Assembly: GCF_033441515.1 (NCBI RefSeq)
Contig: NZ_JAWQJT010000001.1
Span: forward strand, 3,968,001-4,032,000
Length of the DNA stretch: 64,000 nt
Origin: Amycolatopsis solani
Lineage (GTDB): Bacteria > Actinomycetota > Actinomycetes > Mycobacteriales > Pseudonocardiaceae
Direction: 5' to 3'
Of this stretch, positions 11,101 through 32,200 are shown one piece after another (positions within the stretch are counted from its first letter, which is position 1; each line of letters opens with the position of its first letter). The position numbers were made by a program, and so were the translations under genes. Under the pieces are notes generated by a model. The model saw only the letters and a list, made by a program, of their open reading frames with translations, was not told the origin of the DNA and did not search any database.

Positions 11101-14100
11101 GTCCGCGACGCCGAGGAAGTCGCCCGCACTCACGAAGGCGTGCGCTACCGGGCCTTCGACCTGATCGAAGCCGGACCCGAGCGCCTGCAGGAGATCCTGC
11201 GCGAACTCGCCGGGCTGTTCGAAACCGGCGCGCTCACCCCGCTGCCGCGCCGCACCTGGGACCTGCGCCAGGTGCCGGAAGCGTTCCGGTTCATCAGCCA
11301 GGCCCGGCACGTCGGCAAGAACGTCGTCACCCTGCCGCGGCCGCTCGACCCGGACGGCACCGTCCTCGTCACCGGCGGCACCGGCACGCTCGGCGCGCGC
11401 ATTGCACGGCACTTGGTCACCGCGCACGGCGTCCGGCGCCTGCTGCTGGTCAGCCGCCGCGGCCCGGACGCCCCGGGCGCCCCGGAACTGGCGAGCGAGC
11501 TGACGACGCTCGGCGCCGAGGTGACGATCGCCGCGTGCGACGCCGCCGACCGCGACGCGCTGGCCGGGCTGCTGGCCGGCCGTTCGCTGACCGGCGTCGT
11601 GCACACCGCGGGCGTCCTCGCCGACGGCCTCGTCACCGGTCTCGACCCCGAGCGGCTCGCGGACGTGCTGCGGCCCAAGGTCGACGCCGCCGTCAACCTG
11701 CACGAACTGACCCGCGACCAGGACCTGGCGCTGTTCGTGCTCTTCTCGGCCGCCGCGGGCGTGTTCGGCACCTCCGGGCAGGGCAACTACGCGGCCGCCA
11801 ACACCGCGCTCGACGCACTGGCCGCGCACCGCCGCGCCCTCGGCCTGCCGGGCGTTTCCCTGGCCTGGGGCCTGTGGGCGGAGGCCAGCGGCATGACCGG
11901 CCACCTCGGCACCGCCGACCTGGCCCGGATGTCCCGCGGCGGCATGACCGGACTGTCCGACGCCGAAGGCCTCGCGCTGTTCGACGCGGCCGTCGCCCGC
12001 GGCGAAACCCTCGCGATCCCGGCCCGGCTCGACCTCTCGGCGGCGAACGGCCCGGTGCCGCCGCTGCTGCGCGGCCTCGTCCGCGCCACCCGCCGGGCCG
12101 CCACCGCGGCGGCGGCGAGCGACGGCGGACTGGCCGCCCGCCTGCAGCCGCTGCCCGCCGCCGAGCGTGACCGCCGGCTCCTGGAGCTGGTCCGCGACCA
12201 CGTCGCCGCGGTGCTCGGGCACGACACCGCCGACGAGATCGAACCCGGCCGCTCGTTCGCCGAACTCGGCTTCGACTCCCTGACCGCCGTCGAGCTGCGC
12301 AACCGGCTCGGTGCCGCGACCGGCCTGCGGCTGCCGGCCACGCTGATCTTCGACCACCCGGCCCCGGCGGCGCTCGTGACGCTCCTGCGGACCGAACTGT
12401 TCGGCGGCACCGCGGAACCGGCCGCGGCCGTCCACAACGGACCGAGTGGCGACGACCCGGTCGTCATCGTCGCGATGAGCTGCCGCTACCCGGGTTCCGT
12501 CGATTCACCCGAGGATCTGTGGTCCCTCGTGGATGGTGGCGTCGACGCGATCACGCCGTTCCCCGCCGACCGCGGCTGGGACCTCGACGGGCTGTACCAC
12601 CCGGAACCCGGTACGCCCGGCCGCATCTACACGCGCAGCGGCGGGTTCGTGGCGGACGCCGACCGCTTCGACCCGGAGCTGTTCGAGATCGCGCCACGAG
12701 AGGCGCTGACCATGGACCCGCAGCAGCGGCTGCTGCTCGAAGCGACGTGGGAGGCCTTCGAACGCGCCGGCATCGACCCGGCTTCAGCCCGCGGCAGCCG
12801 GACCGGCGTCTTCGTCGGCGCCGCCACGTCCGGCTACGGCGCGGGTGCGGCGACCGACGGCCTCGAAGGGCACCTGATGACCGGCGGGACGTCGTCGGTG
12901 GCGTCGGGCCGGTTGTCGTACGTGTTCGGGCTGGAGGGCCCGTCGCTGACGGTGGACACGGCGTGTTCGTCGTCGCTGGTGGCGTTGCACCTGGCGGTGC
13001 AGGCGCTGCGGCGCGGCGAGTGCGACCTGGCGCTCGCCGGCGGCGTGACGGTCATGCCGGCGCCCGGCGTCCTGCTCGCGTTCAGCCAGCAACGCGGCTT
13101 GGCCGAAGACGGCCGGGTCAAGGCGTTCGCCGAGGGCGCGGACGGCACCAGCATGGCCGAAGGCGTCGGCCTGCTGCTGGTGGAACGGCTGTCGGACGCG
13201 CGCCGCAACGGCCACGAAGTCCTCGCCGTGGTGCGGGGTTCGGCGGTGAACTCGGACGGCGCGTCGAACGGCCTGACCGCGCCGAACGGCCCGTCGCAGC
13301 AGCGGGTGATCCGGGCCGCGCTCGCCGACGCCGGCCTGGATCCGTCCGAAGTGGACGCCGTCGAGGCGCACGGCACCGGGACGAAGCTCGGCGACCCGAT
13401 CGAAGCGCAGGCGCTGCTGGCGACCTACGGCCAGGACCGCGAAACCCCGCTCCGGCTGGGTTCGGTGAAGTCCAACCTGGGCCACACCCAGGCCGCCGCC
13501 GGCGTCGCGGGTGTCATCAAGATGGTCATGGCGATGCGCCACGGTGTCCTGCCGCGAACCCTGCACGTCGACGCGCCTTCGTCCCATGTGGACTGGGAGT
13601 CGGGTGCGGTCGAGTTGCTGACCGAGCCACGGGACTGGACTCCCGGCCGGCCGAGGCGCGCGGGTGTGTCGTCGTTCGGCATCTCCGGGACCAACGCGCA
13701 CACGATCCTCGAGCAGGCGCCGGACGTCGTCGCCGAGGAGCGCGAGCCGGTTTCGGGGCCGGTGCCGTGGGTGCTGTCGGCCAAGAGTCCGGCGGCGCTG
13801 CGGGCGCAGGCGGCCCGGCTGCGCGAGTTCGCCGGTGCGGACGCGCCCGCCGACATCGCGCTGAGCCTGGCCACCACCCGCGCCGACCTCGGGCATCGCG
13901 CCGCGGTCGTCGGCGAAACCGGCGCCGAGCTCCTCGCCGGGCTGGCCGCGATCGCCGACGGCGACCCGGGCGCGCTCACCGGCAGCGGGACCCCCGGCCG
14001 GCTGGCCGTGCTCTTCACCGGCCAGGGCGCGCAACGGCCCGGGATGGGCCGGGAGCTGTACGTGCGGTTCCCCGTGTTCGCGGCAGCGTTCGACGAGGCC

Positions 14101-16977
14101 TGCGCCCTGCTCGACACCGACCCGCCGGTTCGCGAAGTGATCGAGACGGACCTGCTCGACCGGACCGGTTACGCGCAGCCCGCGATCTTCGCCCTCGAAG
14201 TCGCGCTGTTCCGGCTCGTCGAGTCCTGGGGTGTCCGGCCGGATTTCGTGGCCGGGCACTCGATCGGCGAGCTGGCCGCCGCGCACGTCGCCGGTGTCCT
14301 CTCGCTGCCCGACGCGTGCGCGCTGGTCTCCGCCCGCGCGAGCCTGATGCAGGCGCTGCCCGAGGGCGGCGCGATGGTCGCGATCGGCGCTCCCGAGGCC
14401 GACGTCCGGGCCGAGCTGCCGGGCGACGGCGTCGGCATCGCGGCGGTCAACGGTCCCCGGAGCACCGTGATCTCGGGTGAGGAAACCGCGGTGCTCGCGC
14501 TGGCCACGGAGTTCGCGGGACGCGGCGTGAAGACCAAGCGGCTGCGCGTCAGCCACGCGTTCCACTCGCCGCTGATGGACCCGATGCTGGCCGAGTTCCG
14601 CATGGTCGCCGAGTCGCTGACATACCGCTCTGCGACGATACCGGTGATCTCGAATGTGAGCGGTGCTCTCGCTGAGCCGTACACCGCGGAGTACTGGGTG
14701 CGACACGTGCGCGAAGCCGTCCGGTTCGCCGACGCGGTGAAGACCCTGGCCGAGCAGGGCGCGAGCACGTTCCTCGAACTCGGCCCCGACGGCGTGCTGT
14801 CCGCGATGGCGGCCGAGAGCACCGATCTCCCCGCCGTGCCGACGCTCCGCGACGGCGAGGACGAGTCGCGTGCCCTGGTCACGGCGTTCGCGCGGCTCCG
14901 GGTCGCCGGCTTCCCGCTGGACGCCGGGGCCCTGCTCGCCGGCGCCCGTCGGACGGCGCTGCCGACCTACGCCTTCCAGCGGTCGCGGTTCTGGCTCGAG
15001 CCCGCGCCTCCGTCCGAAAGCGACAGTGGGTTCTGGGCCGCGGTCGACGCGGGTGACCTCGGACTGGACGACCACGCCATGGCGGCGCTCGGCCGTTGGC
15101 GATTGTCGTCCACTGTGGACAATTGGCGTTACCGCGTCACCTGGCGGCCGCTGGCCGAGACCGCGGGACGGCTGACCGGCCGCTGGCTCGTGCTTGGTGC
15201 AGACGGGCCCGCCGGTGAGGTGGCGCAAGCACTCGCCGCCCACGGCGCCGAGCCCGTGGTCCACACCGGACTCCGTGACCGGGCCGCATTGACGACGCTG
15301 CTGCGTGACCACGCCGACGTCGAAGGAGTCGTGTCGCTGCTGGCCATCGGCCGTGACGCGGAAGCCGGGCTCGCCGCGAACCTGGTGCTGACACAGGCTT
15401 TTGCCGACTCCGGCATCCCGGCGCGCCTGTGGTGCCTCACCCGGGGTGCGGTCAAGGGCGTGACCCGGCCCGGCGAGGCGACGACGTGGGGCTTCGGCCG
15501 GATCGCGGCCCTGGAGCTGCCGTCCGGCTGGGGCGGCCTCGCCGACCTGCCCGAGTCGCTCGACGCGGCGGCCGGCGCCCGGCTCGCGGCCGTGCTCGCC
15601 GACGGCACCGAGGACGAGGTAGCCATCCGCCCGGACGGCGTCTTCGCCCGGCGGCTCGCGCCCGCTCCGGCCGGCGCGACACGCGACTGGCGGCCGCGCG
15701 GCACGGTGCTGGTCACCGGCGGTACGGGCGCGCTCGGCGCCGCCGTCGCCCGCGAACTCGCCGCCACCGGGGCCGAACACCTCGTGCTCACCGGCCGTCG
15801 CGGCACCCAGGCGCCAGGCGCGGCCGAGCTGGCTTCGGAGCTGTCCGCCCTCGGCGTCCGCGTCACCCTCGCCGCCTGCGACGCGGCCGACCGGGAGGCC
15901 CTCGAGAAGGTCATCGCGGCCATCCCGGCGGATCTGCCGCTGACCGCGGTGGTGCACGCCGCCGGCACCGGCCAGCACGGCCCGCTCACCGCGATCACGC
16001 CCGAGGAGGTGACCGCGGTGCTGGCCGGGAAGGTGGCCGGCGCCCGGCACCTCGACGAGCTGACCCGCGACCACGACCTCGACGCGTTCGTCCTGTTCTC
16101 CTCGATCTCCGGCGTGTGGGGCAGCGGCGAGCAGGCGGTTTACGGTGCGGCCAACGCGTTCCTCGACGCGCTGGCCGAAGAACGCCGTGGCCGCGGGCAC
16201 ACCGCGACCGCGATCGCCTGGGGCCCGTGGGCCGAGTCCGGGATGGCGGCCGACGACGACGCGGTGCGGATGCTGCGCGGGCGCGGCATCCCGCCGATGG
16301 CTCCCGCGCTCGGCGTCACGGCGTTCCGCCGGGCGCTCGCCGCCGACGACACCGCCGTCGTGGTCGCCGACGTCGACTGGGCCCGGTTCGCACCGGTCTT
16401 CACCGCGGCCCGGCCCCGGCCTGTCCTGGCCGACCTCCCGGCGGTGCGGGCCGCGCTGACCGAACCCGAGCCCGAGGAGACCGGCTTCGCTTCGATGTCC
16501 ACTGAGGAGCGTCCGAAGGCGTTGCTGGCACTGGTTTCGGACCAGGTCGCGGGCGTGCTCGGGCACACGGCGATCGCGCCCGAGCGCGCGTTCAAGGAGC
16601 TCGGCTTCGATTCGCTGATGGCGGTCGAGCTGCGCAACCGGCTCGCCGCCGCGACCGGGCTGAGCCTGCCGGCATCCCTCGCTTTCGACCACCCGACCGC
16701 GGCCGACCTGGCCGAGGAACTGGACCGGCGACTCGGCGGCGGCGACGCGACGGGCGTCCGGCTCCTCGACGAGCTCGACCGGCTGGAAGCGGCGTTCGAG
16801 ACCGTCACCGAGTCGGACCTCGACGGGATTTCCGAGCGCGGTGAAGTCACCGCGCGGCTGAAGGGTTTCCTCGCGCGCTGGAGTGATCTGGCGGGTGAGA
16901 CCGCTGGTACCGACCTCGGCGGCGCCAGCGACGACGAGCTCTTCGACTTCATCGACAACACCTTCCGGACTTCGTGA
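2161..16977 (+). CDS. PKS-B: three-module type I polyketide synthase (mal/KR; mmal/DH-ER-KR; mal/KR)
   Basis: A 4938-residue cytosolic multienzyme. Residues 1-33 are a helical docking segment ([20 protein letters not shown]), of the type expected to pair with the PKS-A C-terminus. Module 1: KS (Cys206), AT (Ser621, HAFHS, malonyl type), KR (Tyr1217, A type), ACP (Ser1378). Module 2: KS (Cys1608), AT (Ser2039, YASH, methylmalonyl type), DH (His2332, Asp2490), ER (from about 2780), KR (Tyr3210), ACP (Ser3373). Module 3: KS (Cys3602), AT (Ser4034, HAFHS), KR (Tyr4661, A type), ACP (Ser4818). Residues 4870-4938 are the C-terminal docking region ending in [10 protein letters not shown]. Predicted outcome: a hydroxyl, then a fully reduced unit with an alpha-methyl, then a hydroxyl. 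Start chosen for its RBS and docking helix. Oddity: the module 2 KR has Ala3197 where the catalytic Ser is expected. Confidence 0.98.
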   Translation: MATPEKVLDALRASVKEAERLRRQNRQLVDAATEPVAIVAMACRFPGGVRSPEGLWDLVARGGDAVSAFPANRGWDTASLFDEAGGRPGTTYAREGAFLHDADLFDAGFFGISPREALAMDPQQRLLLETSWEAFERAGIDPASVRGSRTGVFVGSNGQDYLTLLRSSAEDVEGYLGTGNAASVVSGRLSYLFGFEGTSLTVDTACSSSLVALHLAVQALRQGECDLALAGGATVMATPGTFVEFSKQRGLAPDGRVKAFAEAADGTGWGEGVGMLLVERLSDAQRHGHEVLALVRGSAVNSDGASNGLTAPNGPSQQRVIRAALDSARLSTSDIDVVEAHGTGTTLGDPIEAQALLATYGQDRSTPLWLGSVKSNIGHTQAAAGVAGIIKMVMAMRNGVLPQTLHVDAPSSHVDWSAGAVELLTEARDWPAGDRPRRAAVSSFGVSGTNAHTILEAVPPAEPVPSAAPVGTLTPFVLSAKTSEALQAQVSQVAEVSADPADIARTLATARTAFEHRAVVLDPNVITGEVREDARLAVLFTGQGAQRVGMGESLYSRFPAYAAAFDSVLAHFDPSLREALTTPELLDRTEFTQPALFAVEVALYRLVESFGVRPDFVAGHSIGEISAAHVAGVLSLEDACRLVSARASLMQALPPGGAMVSIAAPESAIALTDGVSIAAVNGPESVVISGDEVEVLAIAAQFPKTKRLTVSHAFHSPLMDPMLDEFRAVAESLTYRPATIPVISNVSGALAEPFTADYWVRHVREAVRFADGIVTLEAEGVQTFLELGPDGVLSAMVPGASFPALRRDRDEERTLVTALAGVWVNGGTVDWAAYLPAGPRIDLPTYPFQRERFWPTPAPQTDVDVSALAAELGLPEDTLRPALAAVRQRREEATAADACRYRVTWTALDATEAAAPQGDCLVVDPSPQLEAVLEHWNGRVIRLDGPLGDAEPVVVFSGAGLERTVDLLGELAAAGIDAPLWCVTAGAVRATGTDSAPDPAQAAVWGLGRAAALELPERWGGLIDLPSDVDAGIAARFLARLSGGEDQVALRADADFGRRLEPAEPVTTPAWTPRGTVLVTGGTGALGAHVARRLARDGADHLVLVSRRGADAPGAAELAEELGVRVTFAAGDVADREFLAELIERVSPGLTAVVHTAGVVRSAPLSEVDSAAVAELWAAKAIGARHLDELLADADLDAFVLFSSIAGVWGSGQQALYGAANAFLDALAEGRRARGLAATAVAWGPWADGGMAADNDAEDYLLRRGLRALDPGVAVTALLRAAGGDTNVTFADVDWPRFAAAFTSRRPSPLLTGIPGAVPEPEAPATGGLVARLRGLSAAVADEVLLQLVRDQAAAVLGHASAAAVAPDRAFQEIGFDSLTAIELRDALRAETGLALPATLVYDWPTPAALAGHLRAGVLGDAVTAATTTVAAAADEPIAIVAMSCRYAGGIASPEDLWRLVSGGADAVSGFPADRGWDLENLYDADPSRLGSVSVTEGAFLDAAGAFDAGFFGISPREALAMDPQQRLLLELTWEAFERAGIDPASVRGSRTGVFAGTNSHDYTTLLLGSADALEGHIATGNAASVASGRLAYTFGLEGPAVSVDTACSSSLVALHLAVQSLRLGECSMALAGGVTVMATPGTFVEFSRQRGLAADGRCKAFAEAADGTAWGEGAGLVLLERLSDAERNGHRVLAVVRGSAVNQDGASNGLTAPNGPAQQRVIRAALADAGLSTSDVDAVEAHGTGTTLGDPIEAQALLATYGQDRSTPLYLGSVKSNIGHTQAAAGVAGVIKMVMAMRHGVLPRTLHVDAPSSHVDWTAGAVELLTESREWTADRPLRAAVSSFGMSGTNAHTVLEAVAQPELPPAAEPGAVPWVLSARSADALRGQARALLEVEGAPADIGFSLATTRASLPHRAVVVGDVAEGLTALADGVPAANVVTGVAETPGKVALVFPGQGSQWAGMALELADASPVFAARLDECAAALDSFVDWRLRAVLADAEALTRVDVVQPALFAVMVSLAELWRSFGVVPDAVVGHSQGEIAAAVVSGALSLEDGARVVALRSRAILALAGRGGMVSVAASRETVEGRLTDGLSIAAVNGPAAVVVSGEPQALDELIASCEADGIRAKRVPVDYASHSAQVEQLRGELLYVLAPITPRAGEIAFISTVTGEWNEEVDAEYWYTNLRSTVRLDTAVERLKSEGFGTFIEASPHPVLTMALGEDVVALGSLRRDDGGVTRFHTALAEAHVNGVRVDWTPAFPAARVVDLPTYAFQRKQFWPRPATRTGDAAGLGLGAVDHPLLGAAVTLAEEDRFVLTGRLSRQTHPWLADHEVLGTALLPGTAFAELAIHAGDHTGCGTVEELTLGAPLAVPATGGVQIQVAVEAPGEDGRRGLTISSRPDRPGARWTRHAQGVLAPGALEAETLAEWPPAGAEALDVEAHYTALAGAGYHYGPAFRGLRAAWRRDSEVFAEVELPGADAFAVHPALLDAALHALGLGGFFPDDGQARLPFAFTDVSVFATGATALRVRLRQAGPNAVSLTATDPAGNPVAGIGSLAFQVASTVDEVPDALFRTEWTPVTATGEVPGFTWLSGALADLTEVPDAVVLPVTGTDPHAVAAHVLSTAQEWLADDRFATARLLVLTTGALAALPGDPIPGLAQAPAWGLIRSAQSENPGRFVLLDLDPRSDAAAAIGTALASGEPQLAARAGALLAPRLARPATELTLPTADAGAEPTPPTPGAWRVGTTGTGTLDGLTTLPAPEAEADLHPDEIRVEVRAAGLNFRDVLITLGMYPGQALMGGEAAGIVLETGERVRGLAVGDRVTGLFTGALGPVAVTDHRLVTPMPSGWSFAEAASVPVAFATAYYGLFDLGGLQPGQSVLVHASAGGVGMAAVQLARHHGAEVFATASTGKHDVLAELGLDTVHIGDSRSLSFEDHFRTVTEGRGVDVVLDALAGEFVDASLRLLPRGGRFVEMGKADVRDAEEVARTHEGVRYRAFDLIEAGPERLQEILRELAGLFETGALTPLPRRTWDLRQVPEAFRFISQARHVGKNVVTLPRPLDPDGTVLVTGGTGTLGARIARHLVTAHGVRRLLLVSRRGPDAPGAPELASELTTLGAEVTIAACDAADRDALAGLLAGRSLTGVVHTAGVLADGLVTGLDPERLADVLRPKVDAAVNLHELTRDQDLALFVLFSAAAGVFGTSGQGNYAAANTALDALAAHRRALGLPGVSLAWGLWAEASGMTGHLGTADLARMSRGGMTGLSDAEGLALFDAAVARGETLAIPARLDLSAANGPVPPLLRGLVRATRRAATAAAASDGGLAARLQPLPAAERDRRLLELVRDHVAAVLGHDTADEIEPGRSFAELGFDSLTAVELRNRLGAATGLRLPATLIFDHPAPAALVTLLRTELFGGTAEPAAAVHNGPSGDDPVVIVAMSCRYPGSVDSPEDLWSLVDGGVDAITPFPADRGWDLDGLYHPEPGTPGRIYTRSGGFVADADRFDPELFEIAPREALTMDPQQRLLLEATWEAFERAGIDPASARGSRTGVFVGAATSGYGAGAATDGLEGHLMTGGTSSVASGRLSYVFGLEGPSLTVDTACSSSLVALHLAVQALRRGECDLALAGGVTVMPAPGVLLAFSQQRGLAEDGRVKAFAEGADGTSMAEGVGLLLVERLSDARRNGHEVLAVVRGSAVNSDGASNGLTAPNGPSQQRVIRAALADAGLDPSEVDAVEAHGTGTKLGDPIEAQALLATYGQDRETPLRLGSVKSNLGHTQAAAGVAGVIKMVMAMRHGVLPRTLHVDAPSSHVDWESGAVELLTEPRDWTPGRPRRAGVSSFGISGTNAHTILEQAPDVVAEEREPVSGPVPWVLSAKSPAALRAQAARLREFAGADAPADIALSLATTRADLGHRAAVVGETGAELLAGLAAIADGDPGALTGSGTPGRLAVLFTGQGAQRPGMGRELYVRFPVFAAAFDEACALLDTDPPVREVIETDLLDRTGYAQPAIFALEVALFRLVESWGVRPDFVAGHSIGELAAAHVAGVLSLPDACALVSARASLMQALPEGGAMVAIGAPEADVRAELPGDGVGIAAVNGPRSTVISGEETAVLALATEFAGRGVKTKRLRVSHAFHSPLMDPMLAEFRMVAESLTYRSATIPVISNVSGALAEPYTAEYWVRHVREAVRFADAVKTLAEQGASTFLELGPDGVLSAMAAESTDLPAVPTLRDGEDESRALVTAFARLRVAGFPLDAGALLAGARRTALPTYAFQRSRFWLEPAPPSESDSGFWAAVDAGDLGLDDHAMAALGRWRLSSTVDNWRYRVTWRPLAETAGRLTGRWLVLGADGPAGEVAQALAAHGAEPVVHTGLRDRAALTTLLRDHADVEGVVSLLAIGRDAEAGLAANLVLTQAFADSGIPARLWCLTRGAVKGVTRPGEATTWGFGRIAALELPSGWGGLADLPESLDAAAGARLAAVLADGTEDEVAIRPDGVFARRLAPAPAGATRDWRPRGTVLVTGGTGALGAAVARELAATGAEHLVLTGRRGTQAPGAAELASELSALGVRVTLAACDAADREALEKVIAAIPADLPLTAVVHAAGTGQHGPLTAITPEEVTAVLAGKVAGARHLDELTRDHDLDAFVLFSSISGVWGSGEQAVYGAANAFLDALAEERRGRGHTATAIAWGPWAESGMAADDDAVRMLRGRGIPPMAPALGVTAFRRALAADDTAVVVADVDWARFAPVFTAARPRPVLADLPAVRAALTEPEPEETGFASMSTEERPKALLALVSDQVAGVLGHTAIAPERAFKELGFDSLMAVELRNRLAAATGLSLPASLAFDHPTAADLAEELDRRLGGGDATGVRLLDELDRLEAAFETVTESDLDGISERGEVTARLKGFLARWSDLAGETAGTDLGGASDDELFDFIDNTFRTS
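2260..6465 (+). other. PKS-B module 1: KS-AT(malonyl)-KR(A1)-ACP
   Basis: The KS begins at EPVAIV and has the Cys (2776), the EAHGTGT His and the KSNIGHT His, so it should condense. The AT has FTGQGAQ (3778), GHSIGE (Ser codon 4021) and HAFHS (about 4294), the malonyl-CoA signature. The KR has TGGTGALG (about 5398), Ser-Ser at LFSS and Tyr (5809). Trp at KR position 141 with Gln, not His, at 146 predicts an A1-type L-3-hydroxy product. The ACP Ser codon is at 6292. There is no DH or ER, so a beta-hydroxyl stays in the chain. Confidence 0.93.
4371..4412 (+). repeat. 42-bp identical AT block, copy 1 of 5
   Basis: This block starts TGCGACGATACCGGTGATCT. It is base-identical to copies at 14631, 19209, 23481 and 47318 and lies at the same place in each malonyl-type AT, just after the HAFHS region. 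It encodes [14 protein letters not shown] and includes ATA (Ile) and AAT (Asn), codons out of keeping with the surrounding G/C-ending usage. Confidence 0.95.
6466..12453 (+). other. PKS-B module 2: KS-AT(methylmalonyl)-DH-ER-KR-ACP, fully reducing
   Basis: The KS is intact (Cys codon 6982). The AT has [21 protein letters not shown] (Ser codon 8275) and YASH, the methylmalonyl-CoA signature. The DH has [12 protein letters not shown] (His codon 9154) and LLDAALH (Asp codon 9628), both catalytic motifs. The ER has [13 protein letters not shown] and the nucleotide motif SAGGVGMAA (about 10810). The Tyr in GMYPG is the residue linked in the ER family to a 2S methyl. The KR has TGGTGTLG and Tyr (11788), the D-type (B) signature with LAD instead of LDD, and Ala where the catalytic Ser normally stands (codon 11749). 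ACP Ser codon is 12277. Expected outcome: a methylene with an alpha-methyl branch. Confidence 0.93.
12454..16974 (+). other. PKS-B module 3: KS-AT(malonyl)-KR(A1)-ACP and C-terminal docking region
   Basis: The KS has Cys (12964) and both His motifs; it reads FEIAPREA in place of the usual FGISPREA. The AT has [10 protein letters not shown] (14014), GHSIGE (Ser codon 14260) and HAFHS, so malonyl type. Its N-terminal half differs clearly from the malonyl ATs of PKS-B module 1, PKS-C and PKS-E module 2, while its C-terminal half matches them, so it looks like a mosaic. The KR has TGGTGALG (about 15715), Tyr (16141), Trp141 and Gln146, so A1 type. ACP Ser codon is 16612. The docking region follows to the stop. 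Confidence 0.92.
14631..14672 (+). repeat. 42-bp identical AT block, copy 2 of 5
   Basis: Identical to the block at 4371-4412. It sits in the AT of PKS-B module 3, whose upstream half is divergent, so identity here marks a switch point between divergent and near-identical AT sequence. Confidence 0.95.
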
Positions 16978-16992
16978 AAGACAGTGGGAGCC

Positions 16993-26007
<9,015 letters not shown>

Positions 26008-26024
26008 AAGCAATTCCTGAGCAG

Positions 26025-26055
26025 AAAACCCGCCCCCGGCAAGGGGGCGGGTTTT
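26025..26055 (+). terminator. Hairpin terminator after PKS-C
   Basis: A perfect 13-bp inverted repeat, AAAACCCGCCCCC / GGGGGCGGGTTTT, with the 5-base loop GGCAA, starts 17 bp after the PKS-C stop. The right arm ends in TTTT, giving a short U-tract in the RNA. The stem is strong and its position right after a stop codon fits factor-independent termination. Whether it stops all or only part of transcription into PKS-D cannot be told. Confidence 0.75.
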
Positions 26056-26093
26056 CCCTGTGTAGGGGCCCCTTTAAGGGGGATCATTAGGGG

Positions 26094-26122
26094 TTGTAGG
26101 GCCAAAAAAGGTCCCATAGCCT
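26094..26122 (+). promoter_or_regulatory. Possible promoter for PKS-D
   Basis: TTGTAG (26094-26099) and TAGCCT (26117-26122) are 17 bases apart, a loose match to actinomycete sigma-70-type -35/-10 boxes. They lie in the AT-richer part of the gap, downstream of the terminator hairpin and about 100 bp before the PKS-D start. The match is weak; position is the main argument. Confidence 0.25.
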
Positions 26123-26210
26123 GCAGATTGATGCCACTTCGGCGCGGGCCCGGTGCCGCTTTCGGCGGTGCGGCCGAGCCGGGGTTCCGCAGTTCGCTGG
26201 AGAAAAGGCT

Positions 26211-26215
26211 GGTGG
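26211..26215 (+). promoter_or_regulatory. Possible ribosome binding site of PKS-D
   Basis: GGTGG lies seven bases before ATG 26223. A stronger purine run, GGAGAAAAGG (26199-26208), is nearby but 14-20 bases from the ATG. The docking-helix sequence supports ATG 26223 more than the RBS does. Confidence 0.4.
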
Positions 26216-26222
26216 CACTGAC

Positions 26223-29200
26223 ATGGCCGACGAGGAGACGCTGCGCGAGCACCTCAGGTGGGTCACGACCAACCTGCACCAGACGCGCCAGCGGCTGCAG
26301 GCGGTCGAGGACGCCGAGCAGGAGCCGATCGCGATCGTCGGCATGGGGTGCCGGCTGCCCGGCGGGGTCCGGTCGCCGCAGGACCTGTGGGACCTGGTCG
26401 CCGCGGGCACCGACGCCGTCACCGGCTTCCCGGAGAACCGCGGCTGGGACCTCGACGCGCTCCGCGACCCCGATCCCGACCGGCCCGGCACCTCGCACAC
26501 CGCGTCCGGCGGGTTCCTGCACGACGTCGCCGACTTCGACGCCGGGTTCTTCGGCATCTCCCCGCGCGAAGCCCTCGCCATGGACGCCCAGCAGCGGCTG
26601 CTGCTGGAGACGACCTGGGAGGCCATCGAACGCGCGCGCATCGACCCGGCCTCGCTGGCCGGCTCGGAGACCGGCGTCTTCGTCGGCAACACCGGCCAGG
26701 ACTACGCGAACCTCATGCGCGGCGCCGGCGACGCCGTCGAAGGGCACCTGCTCACCGGCACCGCCACCGCCGTCGTCTCCGGGCGGCTCGCCTACTTCCT
26801 CGGCCTCACCGGTGCCGCCGTCACGGTCGACACCGCCTGCTCATCCTCGCTCGTCGCGCTGCACTGGGCGTGCCACGCCCTCCGCCGCCGCGAGTGCTCG
26901 CTCGCCCTCGCCGGCGGGGTGACCGTGCTGTCCACCCCGGCGGCGTTCGTCGCGTTCAGCCGCCAGCGCGGCCTGGCCGCCGACGGCCGCTGCAAGTCCT
27001 TCGCCGAGGCCGCCGACGGCACCGGCTGGGGCGAGGGTGCCGGCATGCTGGTGCTGGAACGCCTGTCCGACGCGCAGCGCAACGGCCACCCCGTCCTCGC
27101 GGTCGTCCGCGGCTCGGCGGTCAACCAGGATGGCGCCTCCAACGGCCTGACCGCGCCCAACGGCCCCGCGCAGGAACGCGTGATCACCGAGGCGCTGGCC
27201 AGCGCGCGCCTGTCGGCGAAGCAGGTCGACGCGGTCGAGGCGCACGGCACCGGCACGGTCCTCGGCGACCCGATCGAGGCGCAGGCCCTGCTGGCCACCT
27301 ACGGCCGCGCCCGCACCGGCGACGACCCGCTGTTCCTCGGCTCGCTGAAGTCGAACGTCGGCCACACCCAGGGCGCCGCGGGCGTCGCCGGCGTGATCAA
27401 GATGGTCATGGCGATGCGGAACGGCGTCCTCCCGCAGACCCTGCACGTCGATGCCCCGACCTCGCACGTCGACTGGGCGTCCGGCGGCGTCCGGCTGCTC
27501 GACGAGGCCCGGCCCTGGCCCGAGACCGGCGAGCCGCGGCGCGCGGGCGTGTCCGCCTTCGGCATGAGCGGCACCAACGCGCACGCGATCCTCGAAGCCG
27601 CCCCGGCCATGGAGGAACCCGAAGCCGTCGAGGCCGGGCCGGTGCCGTGGGTGCTCTCCGCGCGGACCGCCGAGGCGCTCGAGGCCCAGGCCGCCGCACT
27701 GGCCGCGCACGATCACCCCAACGCCGCCGACACCGGGTTTTCCCTGGTCAAGACCCGCACGGCGTTCCCGCACCGCGCGGTCGTGGTCGGTGACCTCGAC
27801 GCCGGGTTGGCCGCGCTGGCCGAGGGCACGCCCACGGCGAACGTCATCACTGGGGAAGCCGGCGCGCCGGGCAAGGTCGCGCTGGTCTTCCCGGGGCAGG
27901 GTTCGCAGTGGGCGGGCATGGCGCTGGAACTCGCGGAGTCGTCACCGGTCTTCGCGGCCCGGCTGGACGAGTGCGCGACGGCGATCGAGTCCTTTGTGGA
28001 CTGGCGACTGCGGGACGTGCTGGCCGACGCGGAAGCGTTGACCCGCGTGGATGTCGTGCAGCCGGCGTTGTTCGCGGTGATGGTGTCGCTGGCGGAGCTG
28101 TGGCGTTCGTTCGGCGTGGTCCCGGACGCGGTGGTCGGGCATTCGCAGGGCGAGATCGCCGCCGCCGTCGTCTCGGGTGCGCTGTCCCTTGAGGACGGTG
28201 CTCGCGTGGTGACTCTGCGGAGCAAGGCGATCCTCGCGCTGGCCGGTGGCGGTGGGATGGTGTCAGTGGCGGCCTCCCGGGAGGCCGTCGAGGCACGGCT
28301 GATCGAGGGTGTCTCGATCGCGGCGGTGAACGGACCGGCGGCGGTGGTGGTTTCCGGCACGCCGGGAACCTTGGACGAGTTCATGGCCGCCTGCCGTGCG
28401 GACGACATCCGGGTCAAGCGGGTGCCGGTGGACTATGCCTCGCACTCGCCGCAGGTCGAGCAACTCCGCGAGGAGCTGCGAAACGTACTCGCCCCCATCA
28501 GTCCTCGTGAAGGTGAGATCGCCTTCATCTCGACGGTGACCGGCGAGTGGAACGAAAGCGTCGACGCCGAGTACTGGTACACGAACCTCCGCAGCACGGT
28601 CCGCCTTGACACGGCGATCGAGCGGCTCAAGAGCGAAGGCTTCGGCACCTTCATCGAAGCGTCCCCGCACCCGGTGCTGACGATGGCGCTCGGGGAAGAC
28701 GTCGTCGCGCTGGGAAGCCTGAGGCGTGATGACGGGGGATTGACCCGGTTCCACACCGCCCTCGCCGAGGCGCACGTCCGCGGCGTCGACGTCGACTGGA
28801 CCCCCGCCTTCCCCGATGCACGCACGACCGACCTCCCCACCTACGCCTTCCAGCGCGAGCGCTTCTGGCCCGACGTCGTCGCGGACCCGGGCGACGTGGG
28901 CGCCCTCGGCCTCAGCGCGACCGGGCACCCGCTGCTCGGCGCCGCCGTGGCGCTGGCCGCCGGCGACGGTCTCGTGCTCACCGGCCGCGTCTCCCCGCAG
29001 GCCCAGCCGTGGCTCGCCGACCACGCCGTGCACGGCACAATCCTTCTGCCAGGAACCGCTTTCATCGAACTCGCCGTGCAGGCCGGCGACCGCGCCGGCT
29101 GCGGCACCGTCGAGGAACTCACCCTCGAAACCCCGCTCACGCTCGGTGCGCGCGACACCCGCTCGCTGCAGGTCTGGGTCGGCGCGGCCGACGAGACCGG

Positions 29201-32200
29201 CCGGCGAGCCGTCGAGGTCCACTCGCGACGCGACGAGGACGACCTCTGGATCCGGCACGCCGCCGGCGTTCTCGCCCCCGGGACCCCCGAAGCCGGGTTC
29301 ACCCTGGACTCCTGGCCGCCCGAGGGCGCGGCCAGGATCGACCTCGACGGGTTCTACGACGGCCTCCGCGCGGCCGCCGGCTACGGCTACGGGCCCACCT
29401 TCCAGGGCTTGCGCTCGGCGTGGCGCCGCGGCGACGAGATCTTCGCCGAGGTCGAGCTGCCCGAAACGCCGGACGCGGCGCGCTTCGGCCTCCACCCGGC
29501 GCTGCTGGACACGGCTCTGCACCCGCTCGCGCTCGCGTCCACTGAGGACGGACAAGCCCGGCTCCCGTTCGCCTGGACGCGGTTCGCCCTGCACGCCACC
29601 GGGGCCGCCGCACTGCGTGTCCGGCTGACCCGGCGCGGCACCGACGTGATCACGGTCGAGGTCGCCGACCCGGCCGGCGCCCCGGTCGCCTCGGCCGAGT
29701 CGCTCGCTTTCCGCCCGCTGCCCGCCGGTGGTCTGGACCGGGCCGCCGACGACCTGTACGTCGTCGACTGGACCGAAACCGCCGAAGCCGGCAGCGGCGA
29801 CGCCGTCTTCGAACCCCTCGCCGGGGCGCCCGTGCACCACGTGCTCGGGCTCGTCCAGGACTGGCTCGCCACCGAGCGCGCCGAGGTCCTCGTCTTCGTC
29901 ACCAATGGCGCGGTCGCGGTCCACGACGGCGATGCGCCCGACCCGGATCTCGCCTCCGCGTGGGGCCTGGTGCGCTCGGCGCAGTCCGAGCACCCCGGCC
30001 GGTTCGCGCTGCTCGACACCGACGACCCGGACCACCCGGTCGTCCCGCCCGAGCCGCAGGCCGCCGTCCGCGACGGGCGCGTGTTCGTGCCCCGGCTCGC
30101 GCGCGCCGCCGCCACCGGGGAGACGCCGGACTGGGGCGACGGCGACGTGCTCGTGACCGGCGCTTCGGGCGTGCTCGGCGGGATCGTCGCCCGGCACCTC
30201 GCCCGGGAGCACGGCGTCCGGCGGCTGGTGCTGCTCAGTCGCCGTGGCGCGGACGCACCCGGTGCCGCCGAGCTCGCCGCCGACCTCGCCGAGGCGGGCA
30301 CCGAAGCCGTGTTCGCCGCCTGTGACGCGGCGGACCGCGAGCGGCTCGCGGAAGTGCTTGCCGCGCAGCGGGTTTCCGCCGTCGTGCACGCCGCCGGTGT
30401 GCTCGACGACGGCGTCGTCGAGGCGCTGACGCCGGAACGGCTGGACGCGGCCCTGCGCCCGAAGGCCGTCGCCGCCCGCAACCTCGACGAGCTGACCGGC
30501 GACCTGACGGCGTTCGTGCTCTTCTCCGCCGCCGCTGGTACCACCGGCGGCAGCGGGCAGGGCAACTACGCCGCCGCCAACGCCTACCTCGACGCCCTCG
30601 CCCAGCGGCGCCGCGCGGCCGGACAGCCCGCCGTCTCGCTCGCGTGGGGCCTGTGGGCCGAGGCCAGCGGCATGACCGGGCACCTCGACGACCGCGCGCG
30701 AGACCGGCTCGGCCGCTCCGGCGTGCGCCCGCTCGAGACCGCGCACGGCCTCGCGCTGTTCGACCGGGCCGTCGTCGCGGGCCCGGCCGCGCTCGTCCCG
30801 ATCGCACTCGACGCCGCCGCGTTGCGCCGCCAGGCCGCCGACGGCAGCGTTTCCCCGCTGTTTCGCGGGCTCTTCCCGCCGGTGCGGCGGGCCGCCGCGG
30901 CCGGTGGCCACGCGCCGGCGGAACTCACCGAGGAAGGCCTGGTCGAGCTGGTCCGCACGCAGGTGGCGGCGGTGCTCGGGCACGCGTCGGCGCAGGCGGT
31001 CGACCCGGCGCGCGCGTTCAAGGACCTCGGCTTCGATTCGCTGACCGCGGTCGACCTCCGCAACCGGCTCGCCGCGGCCACCGGCCTGCGGCTGCCCGCG
31101 ACCCTCGTGTTCGACCACCCGACCCCGGCGGTTCTCGCCGCCCACCTCGCCGGGCGGACGAACCGAACCGCGGTCACGCGCACGGTAGAGCCCGACGAGC
31201 CCATCGCGATCGTCGCGATGAGCTGCCGGTACCCGGGCGGGGTCGCGTCCCCGGACGACCTCTGGCAGCTCGTCGCCGAGGGCCGCGACGCCGTTTCGGT
31301 GTTCCCCGCCGATCGTGGCTGGCCGGTCGCCGACCTCTTCGACGACGACCCCGCGCACGGCGGCACGTCGTACGCTCGCGAAGGCGGTTTCCTCTACGAC
31401 GCCGCCGAATTCGACGCGGAGTTCTTCGGCATGTCCCCGCGCGAGGCCACGGCGACCGACCCGCAGCAGCGGTTGCTGCTGGAGATCGCGTGGGAGGCGT
31501 TCGAACGCGCCGGGATCGTGCCGGAGTCGGTGCGCGGCAGCCGGACCGGTGTGTTCGCCGGCGTGATGTACCAGGACTACGCGACGCGGCTGTCGAACGT
31601 CCGAAGTGGACTGGAAGGCTACGAGGGCTACCTCGGCAACGGCAGTGCGGGCAGTGTCGCCTCGGGCCGGATCGCGTACACGTTCGGTCTCGAAGGCCCG
31701 GCGATCACGGTGGACACGGCGTGCTCGTCGTCGCTGGTGGCGCTGCACCTGGCGTGCCAGTCGCTGCGGCAGGGGGAGTGCGACCTGGCGCTGGCCGGCG
31801 GCGTCGCCGTCCTGTCGACGCCCGCGCTGTTCGTCGAGTTCAGCCGCCAGCGCGGGCTCGCCGCGGACGGCCGGTGCAAGTCGTTCGCCGACGCCGCCGA
31901 CGGCACGGGCTGGGGCGAGGGCGCGGGCCTGCTGCTGGTGGAGCGGCTTTCCGACGCTCGCCGCAACGGCCACCCGGTCCTCGCGGTCGTCCGCGGCTCG
32001 GCGGTGAACCAGGACGGCGCGTCCAACGGCCTCACCGCCCCCAACGGCCCGGCCCAGCAGCGGGTGATCCGCCAGGCGCTGGCGAACGCGGGGCTGACGA
32101 CGTCCGAAGTGGACGCGGTCGAGGCGCACGGCACCGGCACGACCCTCGGCGACCCGATCGAGGCGCAGGCGCTGCTGGAGACCTACGGCCAGGACCGCGA

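Larger units (their letters stand above)
26008..26222 (+). other. Intergenic region between PKS-C and PKS-D
   Basis: This 215-bp region is the only sizeable gap in the window; the other junctions are 0 to 32 bp. It holds a 13-bp-stem hairpin at 26025-26055, a palindrome AGGGGCCCCT at 26064-26073, a small CCCCT/AGGGG hairpin at 26069-26081, and an AT-richer stretch around 26074-26135 with a run of six A. No open frame in it resembles a protein I recognise. It is the most likely place for transcription to end and restart. Confidence 0.75.

Noticed and set aside
16984..16986. GTG as start of PKS-C
   Set aside because: It would add only MGA before a sequence that already begins like the other docking helices at ATG 16993. 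RBS spacing does not clearly favour either, so homology decided.
26064..26073. Palindrome AGGGGCCCCT as an operator
   Set aside because: A ten-base GC palindrome is easily found by chance in such DNA, and no regulator gene or second copy near a promoter supports it.
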